Part shown: positions 19,609 to 29,436 of the stretch, in pieces
How the letters are laid out: every line of letters begins with the position of its first letter
Numbering within the stretch: the first letter of the stretch is position 1
Assembly: GCA_025370055.1 (NCBI GenBank)
Contig: CP073041.1
Location: 2,294,001-2,358,000 of the forward strand
Direction of reading: 5' to 3'
Length of the DNA stretch: 64,000 bases
Origin: Woronichinia naegeliana WA131
GTDB lineage: Bacteria > Cyanobacteriota > Cyanobacteriia > Cyanobacteriales > Microcystaceae
The notes under the pieces: model-generated
Told to the model about the DNA's origin: nothing
The model's database searches: none
The model's input: the letters and a program-made list of their open reading frames with translations, nothing else
Position numbers and translations under genes: made by a program

Positions 19609-21296
19609 GGGCTTGCTGAAAAAGTCAAAAAACGAAAGAAATGTGGGTTAGGGAAGTATGGACTGAAAAAGCATAGATAACTTATCCTTATGGAAACAAA
19701 TCAAAATACAGATTTTGTTTAATCTATTGTTCCTTTCTGTCTAAAAAGGTCAACACAAATCACTCCTCACAAAAGAGAGGAAAATTAACACCATTTTTCA
19801 CAAGAAAAACGACTCTACAACTTTTTACTTTTTGTCTTCTGAAGTAGAGTAGAAAGATTCATTACCAAAAAGTTCATCGCAATTACCGTTTCCGAGGTCT
19901 CAGGTAGTTTGGCCATCACTCGACCAAGACTAAATTTCCTCTTTCCCTGTCCGAATTTACCCTCAATGGCATTACGCACTCTTTCATCTGAGCGTGCCTC
20001 TTTCTTTTTTTCTTTGCTCACCTCTTTCGGCGGTCTTCCCAATCGGGGACCACTCATTCTTATATCCCTTTCTTTACAATAAGCTCGATTCGCTTTTGTT
20101 CGATAGATTTTATCCACATGAACCGATTCCGGATAACATCCTGTTTCCCTTTTATATTCTTCTATTCGCGCTTGTAAATCTCCCGATTCGTTGTAATTAT
20201 CCCAACTTAATTTGTCTAAGAAGACAAAGCCATTCACATTACTTGCCGATATTTTAGCTCCAAACTCTACTGCTTTTCCCGCTTTTCCACGCACTATTGG
20301 ACGCACGTGAGGTTGGCTTACACTCACAATTCTGTTTTCTACTTTATTTGTCTTTTTTTCATACATTTCTAACTGTTGCTCATACACTTTTCCTATCGTT
20401 ACAAGCTCTTCTTGCTCTTTTTTCGTTAGTTTTTCTAACTTTGCTCCCTCTTCTATCATTTTTTCTATATCAGACAAGTTTCTTTTTATATATCCTAGTT
20501 GTTTTTTTGTTCCTTTTCTTCTTTCTTTTTTTGACACACGACGTTTTTTTGCTATGGCTAAGTACTCTTTTCTTGCCACTTCCCTATAAGTCCTCGGCTT
20601 TTCTTTCCTTTTCTCTTTTATTTCTTCATACAGCTTATCTATTATTTTTTCTGTTTTTTCTCTGGCATCATTCAATATTCCTATATCCGTTGGATATTTT
20701 ATATCTGCTGGTGTACAAGTCGCATCTAACAATAACTTTCCTTCATTTTCTTTTTTTTCTGACGCTACACCCGTCGCTTTTTTTTCTATTTCTTTATTAA
20801 TTTTATTTATTAATTCCATTCCTATTTTTTTACGAAAATGAACCATCATTGACGCATTAAATGCTTCTTTGCTACTATAGCTTTCCATTCCTATAAAGTA
20901 CTGTAAATAAGGGTTCTCTTTTATTTGTTCTACTGTTTCTCTGTCACTTTTTCCTGAAATTTCTTTGATAATTAATGCTCCTAATGCCATTCTAAATGAT
21001 TTGGCTGGGGCTCCTTTTTTTTCTGTGAAGTTTTTTGCATATTCTTCCTCATATTCTTCCCAAAGAATCATTTTTGACATTTCTATCCAACGATTTTCTT
21101 CGTCTAACTGCCCGCCGAACAGATTTTTCAAGTTTTCTGGTGTTTCAATTGAGTACTGTTGCTTTCGGTACATCTGCTTTCTCTCTTCTTAATGCAATGG
21201 TTTTGAGGCATTCTACCCTATTTTCGTGCATTCTAGCGGTTCTTAATTCGCCTACTATTTTTCTCCGTAAAGGTCTCAGCTTTTTTCAGCAAGCCC
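19609..21296 (-). mobile_element. IS-A copy 4, inserted in IS-A copy 3
   Basis: Complete 1688-bp element; 6-bp TSD GAAGTA at 19603-19608 and 21297-21302. The target is the 3' end of the transposase gene of copy 3, a self-insertion in the same orientation. Confidence 0.92.
19815..21173 (-). CDS. IS-A transposase, intact
   Basis: 452 aa, identical in length and in the D150/D353/E404 triad to copy 1 (variants NLSDIEKM and MILWEE). Complete ends and TSD suggest an active element. Confidence 0.9.
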   Translation of the reverse strand: MYRKQQYSIETPENLKNLFGGQLDEENRWIEMSKMILWEEYEEEYAKNFTEKKGAPAKSFRMALGALIIKEISGKSDRETVEQIKENPYLQYFIGMESYSSKEAFNASMMVHFRKKIGMELINKINKEIEKKATGVASEKKENEGKLLLDATCTPADIKYPTDIGILNDAREKTEKIIDKLYEEIKEKRKEKPRTYREVARKEYLAIAKKRRVSKKERRKGTKKQLGYIKRNLSDIEKMIEEGAKLEKLTKKEQEELVTIGKVYEQQLEMYEKKTNKVENRIVSVSQPHVRPIVRGKAGKAVEFGAKISASNVNGFVFLDKLSWDNYNESGDLQARIEEYKRETGCYPESVHVDKIYRTKANRAYCKERDIRMSGPRLGRPPKEVSKEKKKEARSDERVRNAIEGKFGQGKRKFSLGRVMAKLPETSETVIAMNFLVMNLSTLLQKTKSKKL

Positions 21297-22632
21297 GAAG
21301 TAGAGTAGAAAGATTCATTACCAAAAAGTTCATCGCAATTACCGTTTCCGAGGTCTCAGGTAGTTTGGCCATCACTCGACCAAGACTAAATTTCCTCTTT
21401 CCCTGTCCGAATTTACCCTCAATGGCATTACGCACTCTTTCATCTGAGCGTGCCTCTTTCTTTTTTTCTTTGCTCACCTCTTTCGGCGGTCTTCCCAATC
21501 GGAAACCACTCATTCTTATATCCCTTTCTTTACAATAAGCTCGATTCGCTTTTGTTCGATAGATTTTATCCACATGAACCGATTCCGGATAACATCCTGT
21601 TTCCCTTTTATATTCTTCTATTCGCGCTTGTAAATCTCCCGATTCGTTGTAATTATCCCAACTTAATTTGTCTAAGAAGACAAAGCCATTCACATTACTT
21701 GCCGATATTTTAGCTCCAAACTCTACTGCTTTTCCCGCTTTTCCACGCACTATTGGACGCACGTGAGGTTGGCTTACACTCACAATTCTGTTTTCTACTT
21801 TATTTGTCTTTTTTTCATACATTTCTAACTGTTGCTCATACACTTTTCCTATCGTTACAAGCTCTTCTTGCTCTTTTTTCGTTAGTTTTTCTAACTTTGC
21901 TCCCTCTTCTATCATTTTTTCTATATGAGACAAGTTTCTTTTTATATATCCTAGTTGTTTTTTTGTTCCTTTTCTTCTTTCTTTTTTTGACACACGACGT
22001 TTTTTTGCTATGGCTAAGTACTCTTTTCTTGCCACTTCCCTATAAGTCCTCGGCTTTTCTTTCCTTTTCTCTTTTATTTCTTCATACAGCTTATCTATTA
22101 TTTTTTCTGTTTTTTCTCTGGCATCATTCAATATTCCTATATCCGTTGGATATTTTATATCTGCTGGTGTACAAGTCGCATCTAACAATAACTTTCCTTC
22201 ATTTTCTTTTTTTCTGACGCTACACCCGTCGCTTTTTTTTCTATTTCTTTATTAATTTTATTTATTTATTAATTCCATTCCTATTTTTTTACGAAAATGA
22301 ACCATCATTGACGCATTAAATGCTTCTTTGCTACTATAGCTTTCCATTCCTATAAAGTACTGTAAATAAGGGTTCTCTTTTATTTGTTCTACTGTTTCTC
22401 TGTCACTTTTTCCTGAAATTTCTTTGATAATTAATGCTCCTAATGCCATTCTAAATGATTTGGCTGGGGCTCCTTTTTTTTCTGTGAAGTTTTTTGCATA
22501 TTCTTCCTCATATTCTTCCCAGGGAATCATTTTTGACATTTCTATCCAACGATTTTCTTCGTCTAACTGCCCGCCGAACAGATTTTTCAAGTTTTCTGGT
22601 GTTTCAATTGAGTACTGTTGCTTTCGGTACAT
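21297..22632 (-). pseudogene. IS-A transposase of copy 3, frameshifted and cut
   Basis: N-terminal part 22632-22258; a TTTA insertion near 22260 and a missing T near 22208 shift the frame between them. The C-terminal part 22188-21297 ends at STLL, where IS-A copy 4 entered. It carries the P and H variants (MIPWEE, NLSHIEKM) and a unique F in MSGFRLG. Confidence 0.85.
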
Positions 22633-22755
22633 CTGCTTTCTCTCTTCTTAATGCAATGGTTTTGAGGCATTCTACCCTATTTTCGTGCATTCTAGCGGTT
22701 CTTAATTCGCCTACTATTTTTCTCCGTAAAGGTTTCAGCTTTTTTCAGCAAGCCC

Positions 22756-23610
22756 TATGTAATTTTGGATGCTTATTTTGCTTGCGAACCAGTGCTCAAA
22801 AGTTTTCGCCAGAACGCCTTGCATCTAATCACAAGAGTGCGTTGCTCCACCGTCGCCTATGCCCCCTTTTGTTCCGTGCCGACGCTGACGGGGAGAGGAC
22901 GACCACGGATTTGGGGGAGTTCGATAAAAGATAAAACTAGAAAAGCTGTTCGCTCTGGCGGCGGACTTTCCGACAGCTAAAGTCTGGCTCTATGGTCAAC
23001 AAGTCACGGTTTCTTATCAGTGCTTTGAGTTCCACTGGGATAGTCCCCATCAGCTCGTCAAGTTTGTTCTGACCCAATTGCCTAACGGACGACGACTGAA
23101 TTCTGCTTTCTACTGATCTCTGTTTGACTGGACCTGAGATTATTGCCGCTTACGGTCTCCGATTTAAGATTGAAGTCACTTTTCGTCAATTAGTCCATCT
23201 TTTGGGCAGCTTTGCCTATCGTTTTTGGCTTAAGAGTCTTCCTACTTTACCTACCTGGCCCAGCAATCTTATCCTCAGTGACTATCCACAAGCTGTTCAG
23301 ACTCAGATTTTAAACAAGGTAGAAGCCTTTGAGCGTTTTGTTAACCTTAATGCCATTGCTTTAGGGCTACTTCAAATTCTCGCCTTAGAGTTACCCCAGG
23401 GGATTTGGGCTAATTTTCCTCGATGGTTTCGGACATTACCATCCCATGGCTACCCTAGTGAACGGATTGCTCAACTAGCCCTTCAACATCAAGCCCAAAT
23501 GATTTTTCCTCAAAGTCCACCCAGTCTGCTTTTGCCTAAATTCCTTACCGCTAAACTTGCCTCTTCCCCAAGCCCTGATATGCTTACTTTCGTCGCATAG
23601 TCATTACCTT
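22756..23610 (+). pseudogene. DDE-type transposase C-terminal remnant (IS-X)
   Basis: The N-terminus is cut by IS-A copy 3. Reading YVILDAYFACEPVL then, after a frameshift near 22930, LFALAADFPTAKVWLYG, a stop near 23114, and LTGPEIIAAYGLRFKIEVTF to the stop at 23600. The segment ILDAYF and a later RFKIEVTFR look like the second Asp and Glu regions of an IS701/IS4-type DDE enzyme; the family is not certain. A close C-terminal relative lies at 62223-62705. The element's right end, ACTTCCCACTGTCCAGT, is at about 25023-25039, behind an ISKra4 insertion. Confidence 0.65.
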
Positions 23611-23617
23611 ATCTGGC

Positions 23618-25006
23618 GGGTGTGACCTTTAGTTGATGAAGGAAAAGACAAGTGTTAACATGAGATGAAAAGTGACAAAGAGGAAACAATGATGACAGCA
23701 AAACTAATTAATGTAGAGGGTTCAAAGATAAAAATAGAACTAACATTAGAACTCAGTCGTTCAATGTTGGATACAGAAATAAATATTCAAAAAGGCTTAA
23801 ACGAAGTAGGTTGCATCGCCAGCAAAGAAGCCTTGAAATATTTAGATACAGATGGTTCACCCTTAAAAATCGGTGAAGAAATCTGGAAGAGTAAGGGAGA
23901 GCAACCGAAAGAATATCAAACACCTTATGGTGAGGTTATAGTGAATCGTCATGTATATCAGCGTTCAGTAGGAGGAAAAACGTATTGCCCCTTAGAAAGA
24001 GAAGCAAGGATAATCATAACATCAACGCCATTATTGGCAAAACAGGTATCCTCAAAAATGTCAGGGATGGCAGGCAAAGAGGCGAAAAATGATTTATTAG
24101 AAAATCATGGTAGAAAAGTAGCGCTATCCTATATCCAAAGATTGAGTGAAGCAGTAGGAAGTGTGGTACAGGCAAAAGAAGAAGCGTGGAGTTATGCCCC
24201 GCCCAAGGAGGATAGCCAAATTGCAACAGTGGGAATAGGATTAGATGGAACCTGTATGCTGATGTGTGAGGATGGCTACCGTGAAGCAATGGTGGGAACC
24301 GTTTCCCTATACGATAGTGAAGGCGAACGTCAACCTACAATCTATCTAGGTGCGGCACCAGAGTATGGAAAAAAGAGTTTTCTAGAAAGATTAGAAAGAG
24401 AAATTGAGCGAGCGAAAAACCGTTATCCAGAGGCAACATTGGTCGGGATAGCAGACGGGGCAGAATCAAATTGGAAGTTTTTAGAAAAGCAAACGGAAGA
24501 ACAGATATTAGATTTCTATCATGCCTCTGGTTACTTAGGTGCCTTGGCAGAAGCGTTGCATCCGAATACCGTGTCAAAACAAAAAGAATGGTTGACTGAA
24601 AATTGTCGAGAACTCAAGCATGAAAAAGGAAAAGCAGGAGAACTGCTAAATCTGATGAAAGAAGTCAAAGAAGAAAAAAGTCATTCTAAGAATCTTACCG
24701 AGAAACTACTAGCGGCGATTACTTATTACGAGAATCATCAGCATCAAATGGATTATGCTGAATACATAGAGAAAAAGTATCCGATTGGTTCAGGTGTTAT
24801 GGAAGCAGCTTGTAAGACGTTGGTCAAACAACGATTATGTTGTTCAGGGATGCGATGGAAGGAAAAAGGAGCAGGAATTATTTTGAGCCTACGAGCTTTG
24901 GTATTGACCAAGGAACGATGGAGTCAATTTTGGGCAAAACTTGATCAATATGGGTTCCCTGTAGAACCCTGATTACAACAGCTTTTATCAACTAAAGGTC
25001 GCACCC
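23618..25006 (+). mobile_element. ISKra4-A copy 3, with uninterrupted transposase
   Basis: 1389 bp, one base shorter than the other four copies; 8-bp TSD TATCTGGC at 23610-23617 and 25007-25014. Inserted in the tail of IS-X. Confidence 0.92.
23665..24972 (+). CDS. ISKra4-family transposase, intact
   Basis: 435 aa in one frame. Conserved DDE-like blocks: VGIGLDGTCML (D), VGIADGAESNW (D), DFYHASGYLG and GSGVMEAACKTLVKQRL (E region). It differs from the other copies at QRSVGGKTYC, where they are frameshifted. It may be the source of enzyme for all five copies. Confidence 0.88.
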   Translation: MKSDKEETMMTAKLINVEGSKIKIELTLELSRSMLDTEINIQKGLNEVGCIASKEALKYLDTDGSPLKIGEEIWKSKGEQPKEYQTPYGEVIVNRHVYQRSVGGKTYCPLEREARIIITSTPLLAKQVSSKMSGMAGKEAKNDLLENHGRKVALSYIQRLSEAVGSVVQAKEEAWSYAPPKEDSQIATVGIGLDGTCMLMCEDGYREAMVGTVSLYDSEGERQPTIYLGAAPEYGKKSFLERLEREIERAKNRYPEATLVGIADGAESNWKFLEKQTEEQILDFYHASGYLGALAEALHPNTVSKQKEWLTENCRELKHEKGKAGELLNLMKEVKEEKSHSKNLTEKLLAAITYYENHQHQMDYAEYIEKKYPIGSGVMEAACKTLVKQRLCCSGMRWKEKGAGIILSLRALVLTKERWSQFWAKLDQYGFPVEP

Positions 25007-25054
25007 TATCTGGCATCCATAAACTTCCCACTGTCCAGTAATAATAGTATCTTA

Positions 25055-26185
25055 TACTAAACACGGTCACAGGTTGCGAATTCTAAAAATAAGAGATAAT
25101 ATAATAAAAATAGAAAAATTAGTCAAGAGGCTGAGAAATGATTAAGTTAGAATTTACAGAAGAAGACAAAAGACTGTTGTCTTACGGTCGGTTTAATCAC
25201 CCGCATCCTAGAGTGCAGCTAAAGATGGAAGTTTTATGGCTAAAAAGTCAGGGATTGTCTCATCAAAAAATTGCTCAATTCGCAGGAGTTTCAGTAAATA
25301 CGGTGACAAGCTATATCCGTGATTATCAAGAGGGCGGGATAGAAAAACTAAAAGAAATAAAATTTAATCGCCCGAAAAGCGAGTTAACAGAGCATCAAGG
25401 GACAATTGAGGCATATTTTGAGTCAAATCCACCAGCAGCAATAAATGAAGCAGTAAAAAGAATAGAAGAATTAACAGGAATAAAAAGAAGTCCGACGCAA
25501 GTCAGAAAATTTTTAAAGTCAATAGGAATGAGGTGTCTAAAGGTGGGAACAATTCCATCAAAAGCAGATGTAGAAGCTCAGGATAGCTATAGAGAAAAAG
25601 AACTAGAACCAAGGCTAGAAGAGGCAAAAGCAGGAAAAAGGGCAGTTTTCTTTGTAGATGCCTCTCATTTTGTAATGGGAGCATTTGTAAATTTTATATG
25701 GTGCTTCAAGAGGATTTTTATTAAGTCACCATCAGGGAGAAAACGTTTTAATGTGTTAGGAGCATTAAATGCAATTACCCATGAAGTAATTATGGTAACG
25801 AACAGTTCTTATATTACGGGAACTCAGGTTTGTGAACTCCTAGAAAAGATAGCAGAATTAGGACTATTAATACCGATTACGTTGGTATTAGACAATGCTC
25901 GTTATCAAAAATGCCGAATTGTACAGGAGTTGGCAGAATCATTAGGAATAGAGTTACTGTACTTACCTCCTTATTCTCCTAACTTGAATTTAATTGAAAG
26001 ACTGTGGAAGTTTGTGAAGAAGAAGTGTTTATACGCAAAATATTATGAAGATTTTACGCAGTTTTCTGCAGCAATTTCAGGATGTCTTGAGGATGCTAAC
26101 GTAAAATATAAGGAGGAGCTTGATTCTCTGCTCACCTTACGATTTCAACGCTTTGATAAATCTCAGATTATGAACGTTTGAAGTA
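25055..26185 (+). mobile_element. IS630-B copy 1
   Basis: Left end TACTAAACACGGTCACAGG, right end ...CGTTTGAAGTA, flanked by TA as expected for IS630/Tc1-type elements. Ends are set by comparison with copy 2 (47530-50203); precision about 2 bp. Its right side abuts the truncated group II intron. Confidence 0.8.
25138..26181 (+). CDS. IS630-family transposase
   Basis: 347 aa. N-terminal HTH pair (HQKIAQFAGVSVNTVTSYIRDY), then the Tc1/mariner-like DDE domain: FFVDASHFVMG, LVLDNARYQ and LPPYSPNLNLIERLWKF (catalytic E). Uninterrupted. ATG preceded by GAGGCTGAGAA. Copy 2 differs by one residue (A/T) in NPPAAINEA. Confidence 0.9.
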   Translation: MIKLEFTEEDKRLLSYGRFNHPHPRVQLKMEVLWLKSQGLSHQKIAQFAGVSVNTVTSYIRDYQEGGIEKLKEIKFNRPKSELTEHQGTIEAYFESNPPAAINEAVKRIEELTGIKRSPTQVRKFLKSIGMRCLKVGTIPSKADVEAQDSYREKELEPRLEEAKAGKRAVFFVDASHFVMGAFVNFIWCFKRIFIKSPSGRKRFNVLGALNAITHEVIMVTNSSYITGTQVCELLEKIAELGLLIPITLVLDNARYQKCRIVQELAESLGIELLYLPPYSPNLNLIERLWKFVKKKCLYAKYYEDFTQFSAAISGCLEDANVKYKEELDSLLTLRFQRFDKSQIMNV

Positions 26186-26189
26186 TAAC

Positions 26190-27605
26190 TTACGCCTTAG
26201 ACTACTAGCCGACGCTCTCCACCAAAAAGGACTGAAATGGGAACATCAAGGATTAAGGAAAATAAACATCCCCAAACCAGATGGAACCAAAAGAAGCCTA
26301 CATATCCCTACCCTTGGGGATAGAGCGTACCAATACCTGTTGAAATATGCCCTTGAACCCGCCCACGAAGACACCTTCTTGGCTCAAAGTCATGGTTTTC
26401 GTCTAGGAAGAAGTGTCCACGAAGCCCTACAAAACATCGCAGGATGTATAGTCAGTGGAAAAACAGACACATGGATATTAGACGGAGACATAGAAAAGTG
26501 CTTTGACCGCATCAATCATCAGTATCTTCTCAATAACCTCATCTGCGATAAAACAGTTTATAGAGCAATAAAACAGGTACTAAAGGCAGGCGTAGAACCT
26601 GAGTTTACGTCAACCCAAACAGGAACCCCACAGGGAGGAGTCATTAGTCCTCTCCTTGCGAATATTGCTCTACACGGAATTGAAGGTAAACGCCTTTATC
26701 GATATAAAAATGACAGGAAACAAATCTGTCGAGCCTCGATAATTCGCTATGCTGACGACTTCGTGGTCATCTGCAAAGACTTAACCAAATTGGGAGAAAT
26801 CAAAGCAGAAATAGAGGCAAAACTGGCAGAACGAGGACTTAAACTTAACGAGGGAAAAACGCGATTGGTAAAAGCCTCTGAGGGATTTGATTTTCTAGGA
26901 CATCATTGTCAACTTTATCCTGACAAAGTTTTTCGTATGAAACCGTCAAAAGAAAGCATCACGCGACTTTTGAGAAAAGTCAAGAATATTGTTAGAAAAT
27001 CCCGCCATCTAAGCTGGGAAACTCTGATAAGTAAGCTCAATCCCCTTTTAAGAGGCTGGTGGAATTTCTATAAGTTCTGTGGTAATCGCTCTTTGAGTGA
27101 CTCGCGAGTGAGGAAAACCCTTCTCTATATTATCCGTAAATGGTTTTTAAGAAAACGGGGCAAAACTGTTAAGGATTTTGTTCAGTTCTACAAAACTGAG
27201 GGGCAAAAATTAGTATCTACTGGTAATTGTCCCACCGAAAAATGGATTAAGGTTCAGGGAGAAAAATCTTATTTTGACGGTGATTTGAACTATTGGACGA
27301 AAAGAGAGAAACCTTTCTATAACTCAATTTATTCAAAGAAGCTGACGAGCGCAAAAGTTCCAGTGTTGTCATTGTGGACTTAACCTAATCTCTGAAGTAG
27401 AATCTTTAGAACTACATCATGTTGATGGAAACCACAATAATTGGAAGTTATCGAATTTACAGATACTTCACCGCAGTTGTCATCAACAACAGACCATACA
27501 CCAAGAGAGAATTAAACAGGGCAAAAGGGAAACTAACACTAAGTTGAGAAAACAAGGTTGCGGTCAAACTCATATCGAACCTGAATGTTCTAAATTGGAT
27601 TTTCT
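26190..27605 (+). pseudogene. Group II intron reverse transcriptase/maturase with broken HNH domain
   Basis: About 398 residues to the stop at 27383. RT blocks: PDGTKRSLHIPT, SHGFRLGRSVHEAL, LDGDIEKCFDRI, GTPQGGVISPLLANI, the active site RYADDFVV, then the maturase X domain (LNPLLRGWWNFYKFC). The N-terminal RT block is missing. A one-base insertion near 27345 breaks the frame before the HNH domain, still readable downstream (CHCGLNLISE, LELHHVDGNHNN). Probably inactive by truncation and frameshift. Confidence 0.85.
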
Positions 27606-27718
27606 GGCGTTGCTTAATCAGGGTATGAAATAGAATTTTGCATACATCTAGAAACCAGTGTGAGTCAATGTTTTAAAAATTGCATCTTTAGAGATTCATA
27701 CCTCAAGTCAGCAACGCC
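27606..27718 (+). mobile_element. MITE-3 (113 bp)
   Basis: Bounded by GGCGTTGCTTAATCAGGG and (reverse) GGCGTTGCTGACTTGAGG; 8-bp TSD GATTTTCT at 27598-27605 and 27719-27726. Absent from intron copy 2, where the site is empty (GGATTTTCTATGG). GG ends and 8-bp TSD suggest movement by an IS1-type enzyme. Confidence 0.85.
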
Positions 27719-27757
27719 GATTTTCTATGGTGACATTCCAAACGGAGACTACAGTAG

Positions 27758-27795
27758 GAGCCGTGTGATGGAGAAATCTGTCTCGCACGGATTCT
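27758..27795 (+). ncRNA. Group II intron domain V (copy 1)
   Basis: GAGCCGTGTG pairs with CGCACGGATTC around a short hairpin, the usual domain V form with its 5' AGC-like triad. Domain VI (GGAGTGAGGTGACTTACTCC) and the intron 3' end follow. Confidence 0.75.
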
Positions 27796-27876
27796 GTGGA
27801 ACGCTGGAGTGAGGTGACTTACTCCTTCGATTCCGATTTGACGATGGAATCAAGCCATCCCGTTACGAAGACAAAA

Positions 27877-28455
27877 CTAAGTGCGCTCCTTAAACCAGAA
27901 AGCAGAAAATTCAGTACAAGCTCCTGATAAAGGAATATCCCAGGGATCCGCCGGAAGTTCTGAAAAATAACCAAAGTCAAAAATAATGCCAATCGTCGGA
28001 ATCTTTGCCCAGATAGGTTGGGCCAATAAACGATCATAGTAACCACCGCCGTAACCCAGTCGATATCCTCGGCGATCGCAGGCCAGGGCTGGAACCAGAA
28101 TTAAATCAACTGAGTGAGGGTCAATTAAAGGAGCATCAGCAGTAGGTTCGAGAATACCATAGGCTCCCTTTTGTAACGGCATTTGAGGTTGCCAAAGATG
28201 CCAAATCAGATCTTGATTAATACAGCGAGATAGACCCCATTGCTTATTCAGAGTAAATAGAGAATGCAGATCAGGTTCTTGGCGAATACTGCTATAACTC
28301 AAAACAGTTTGGGCTGATTGAAACAGAGGCATCTGGATTAACTGTTGACAAAGTTGTTGACTTTTTTCGCGCCATACTGACTTGGTTAATTGCTGGCGTT
28401 GTAGTAACAATTGACGACGTAAATTTTGTTTATTCATCTTTAAGGAGAATGCCAC
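27877..28455 (-). CDS. 5-formyltetrahydrofolate cyclo-ligase
   Basis: 192 aa from GTG at 28455, or 186 aa from ATG at 28437. Converts 5-formyl-THF to 5,10-methenyl-THF with ATP, salvaging folate in the cytosol. The family's phosphate/nucleotide loop GYRLGYGGGYYDRLL is near residue 130-144, preceded by DLILVPALACDRRG; N-terminal basic helix KQNLRRQLLLQRQQL. Length is normal. HIP1 octamers in the gene mark it as host DNA. Divergent from the GerMN gene 70 bp away. The intron 3' end lies 39 bp behind its stop. Confidence 0.9.
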   Translation of the reverse strand: MAFSLKMNKQNLRRQLLLQRQQLTKSVWREKSQQLCQQLIQMPLFQSAQTVLSYSSIRQEPDLHSLFTLNKQWGLSRCINQDLIWHLWQPQMPLQKGAYGILEPTADAPLIDPHSVDLILVPALACDRRGYRLGYGGGYYDRLLAQPIWAKIPTIGIIFDFGYFSELPADPWDIPLSGACTEFSAFWFKERT

Positions 28456-28525
28456 GCTTCACTTTTAACCCTTCCATTAAAAGATGAAAACGCTAAACTA
28501 GACCTATTGGGTTAGGCAATACATC

Positions 28526-29164
28526 ATGGCTAGATATAAACAGTCTCGATCCCTTAGTTGGTTTTTAGGAACAGCGATCGCGGTCTTAGTGGCAGGAACT
28601 GGAGCGGCTTGGTGGGCTGTTTCTAGCCTTAAACCAAAACCCGAATCCACTACCGTTTTCCCAACTCCCTCCTCCGTTAATCAATCCTCTTCCCAAGCTG
28701 TCCCGAAATCTTCCCTAGGGCAACCAAGTCACGCCCAAGTCTATTGGCTCGTGGCTCAGGGAGACAAAACCGCCTTGATTGCAAGTCCTATCACCCTTGC
28801 CAAATCTCTCGACAAAAGCCAAAGTTTACAAACTGCCTTAGAACAATTACTTACCCAAACCCCACCGTCATCCCAAAGTAGTGCCATTCCCCCTGGCACT
28901 CAGTTATTAAGCGTCAAAAATGATGCCCAAGGAATTCACGTCAATCTCTCCCAAACCTTTACCCAGGGAGGGGGTAGCGAGTCCATGACAGGACGATTAG
29001 GGCAACTCATCTACACTGCCACCAGTTTAAATCCCCAGTCCCCCGTCTGGATTGAGGTAGAAGGTAAACCCTTAGAAACCCTCGGCGGTGAAGGACTAAT
29101 GATTGATCAGCCCATGACTCGCCAACAGTTTGACGAAAACTTCCACGACTCAACCCATCCCTAA
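28526..29164 (+). CDS. GerMN-domain membrane-anchored protein
   Basis: 212 aa. One N-terminal membrane segment (about residues 13-33, WFLGTAIAVLVAGTGAAWWAV), a Pro/Ser-rich linker to residue 65, then a GerMN domain (VYWLVAQGDKTALIASP..., LLSVKNDAQGIHVNLSQTF, RLGQLIYTATSLNPQSPVWIEVEGKPLE). GerMN proteins in cyanobacteria are exported or inner-membrane proteins of unclear envelope function. It carries a HIP1 octamer in the membrane-segment codons. Confidence 0.85.
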   Translation: MARYKQSRSLSWFLGTAIAVLVAGTGAAWWAVSSLKPKPESTTVFPTPSSVNQSSSQAVPKSSLGQPSHAQVYWLVAQGDKTALIASPITLAKSLDKSQSLQTALEQLLTQTPPSSQSSAIPPGTQLLSVKNDAQGIHVNLSQTFTQGGGSESMTGRLGQLIYTATSLNPQSPVWIEVEGKPLETLGGEGLMIDQPMTRQQFDENFHDSTHP

Positions 29165-29268
29165 ATTACCTCCCAGTTCTTCCAATCCTCCCCCTCTCCC
29201 AGTCTCCCAGTCCTCCCAGTCCCCCACTCACTCCTCCCCAGTCAATGCGATCGCCACGGGATTCAACT

Positions 29269-29358
29269 GGTAGTGTTCTGAATCTGTGGATAAGATAAGT
29301 CATAATGAATAGACTGACTACGTTCTAGAAATACGCTCCACTGGTCTAGAACATTACC
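29269..29358 (+). mobile_element. MITE-2 copy 1 (90 bp)
   Basis: Begins GGTAGTGTTCTGAATCTGTG and ends CTGGTCTAGAACATTACC. Two other copies at 57352-57441 (reverse) and 58784-58873. The ends match those of an IS1 element at 60140-62222 (GGTAGTGTTCTGAATCTGTG in reverse), so it is probably an IS1-derived miniature element. No clear TSD here. Confidence 0.8.
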
Positions 29359-29436
29359 TGAGCTTTGATCACATCTTTTGTTAAGATAGTTTTAGAAATA
29401 TTCATCCGTTTAAATTTTGAATAAGGAGCTAACAAG

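Larger units (their letters stand above)
17973..22755 (-). mobile_element. IS-A copy 3, interrupted by ISKra4-A and by another IS-A; right boundary of the plasmid
   Basis: Left end GGGCTTGCTG at 17973 with flank TAACTA; right end at 22755 with flank TATGTA. Without insertions it is 1691 bp. Contains ISKra4-A copy 2 near its 3' end and IS-A copy 4 at 19609. A 1-bp loss and a TTTA gain near 22205-22265 explain the +3 length. Confidence 0.88.
26186..27837 (+). mobile_element. Group II intron copy 1, 5' truncated
   Basis: Intron 3' part: reverse transcriptase ORF, HNH remnant, domain V (27758-27795) and VI. The 5' part is lost at the IS630-B right end. The 3' end is placed at 27837 because this copy and copy 2 (34815) share sequence up to GATTCCGAT and diverge just after. 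A MITE interrupts it at 27606-27718. Confidence 0.8.

Noticed and set aside
11337-22761. Outer TATGTA repeats as proof of a simple single insertion
   Set aside because: The sequences beyond the two hexamers belong to different genes, so the match may come from IS-A target preference.
23124-23600. An independent 158-aa host gene
   Set aside because: It is the C-terminal part of the broken IS-X transposase; upstream codons of the same protein are visible with frameshift and stop, and a second copy lies at 62223-62705.
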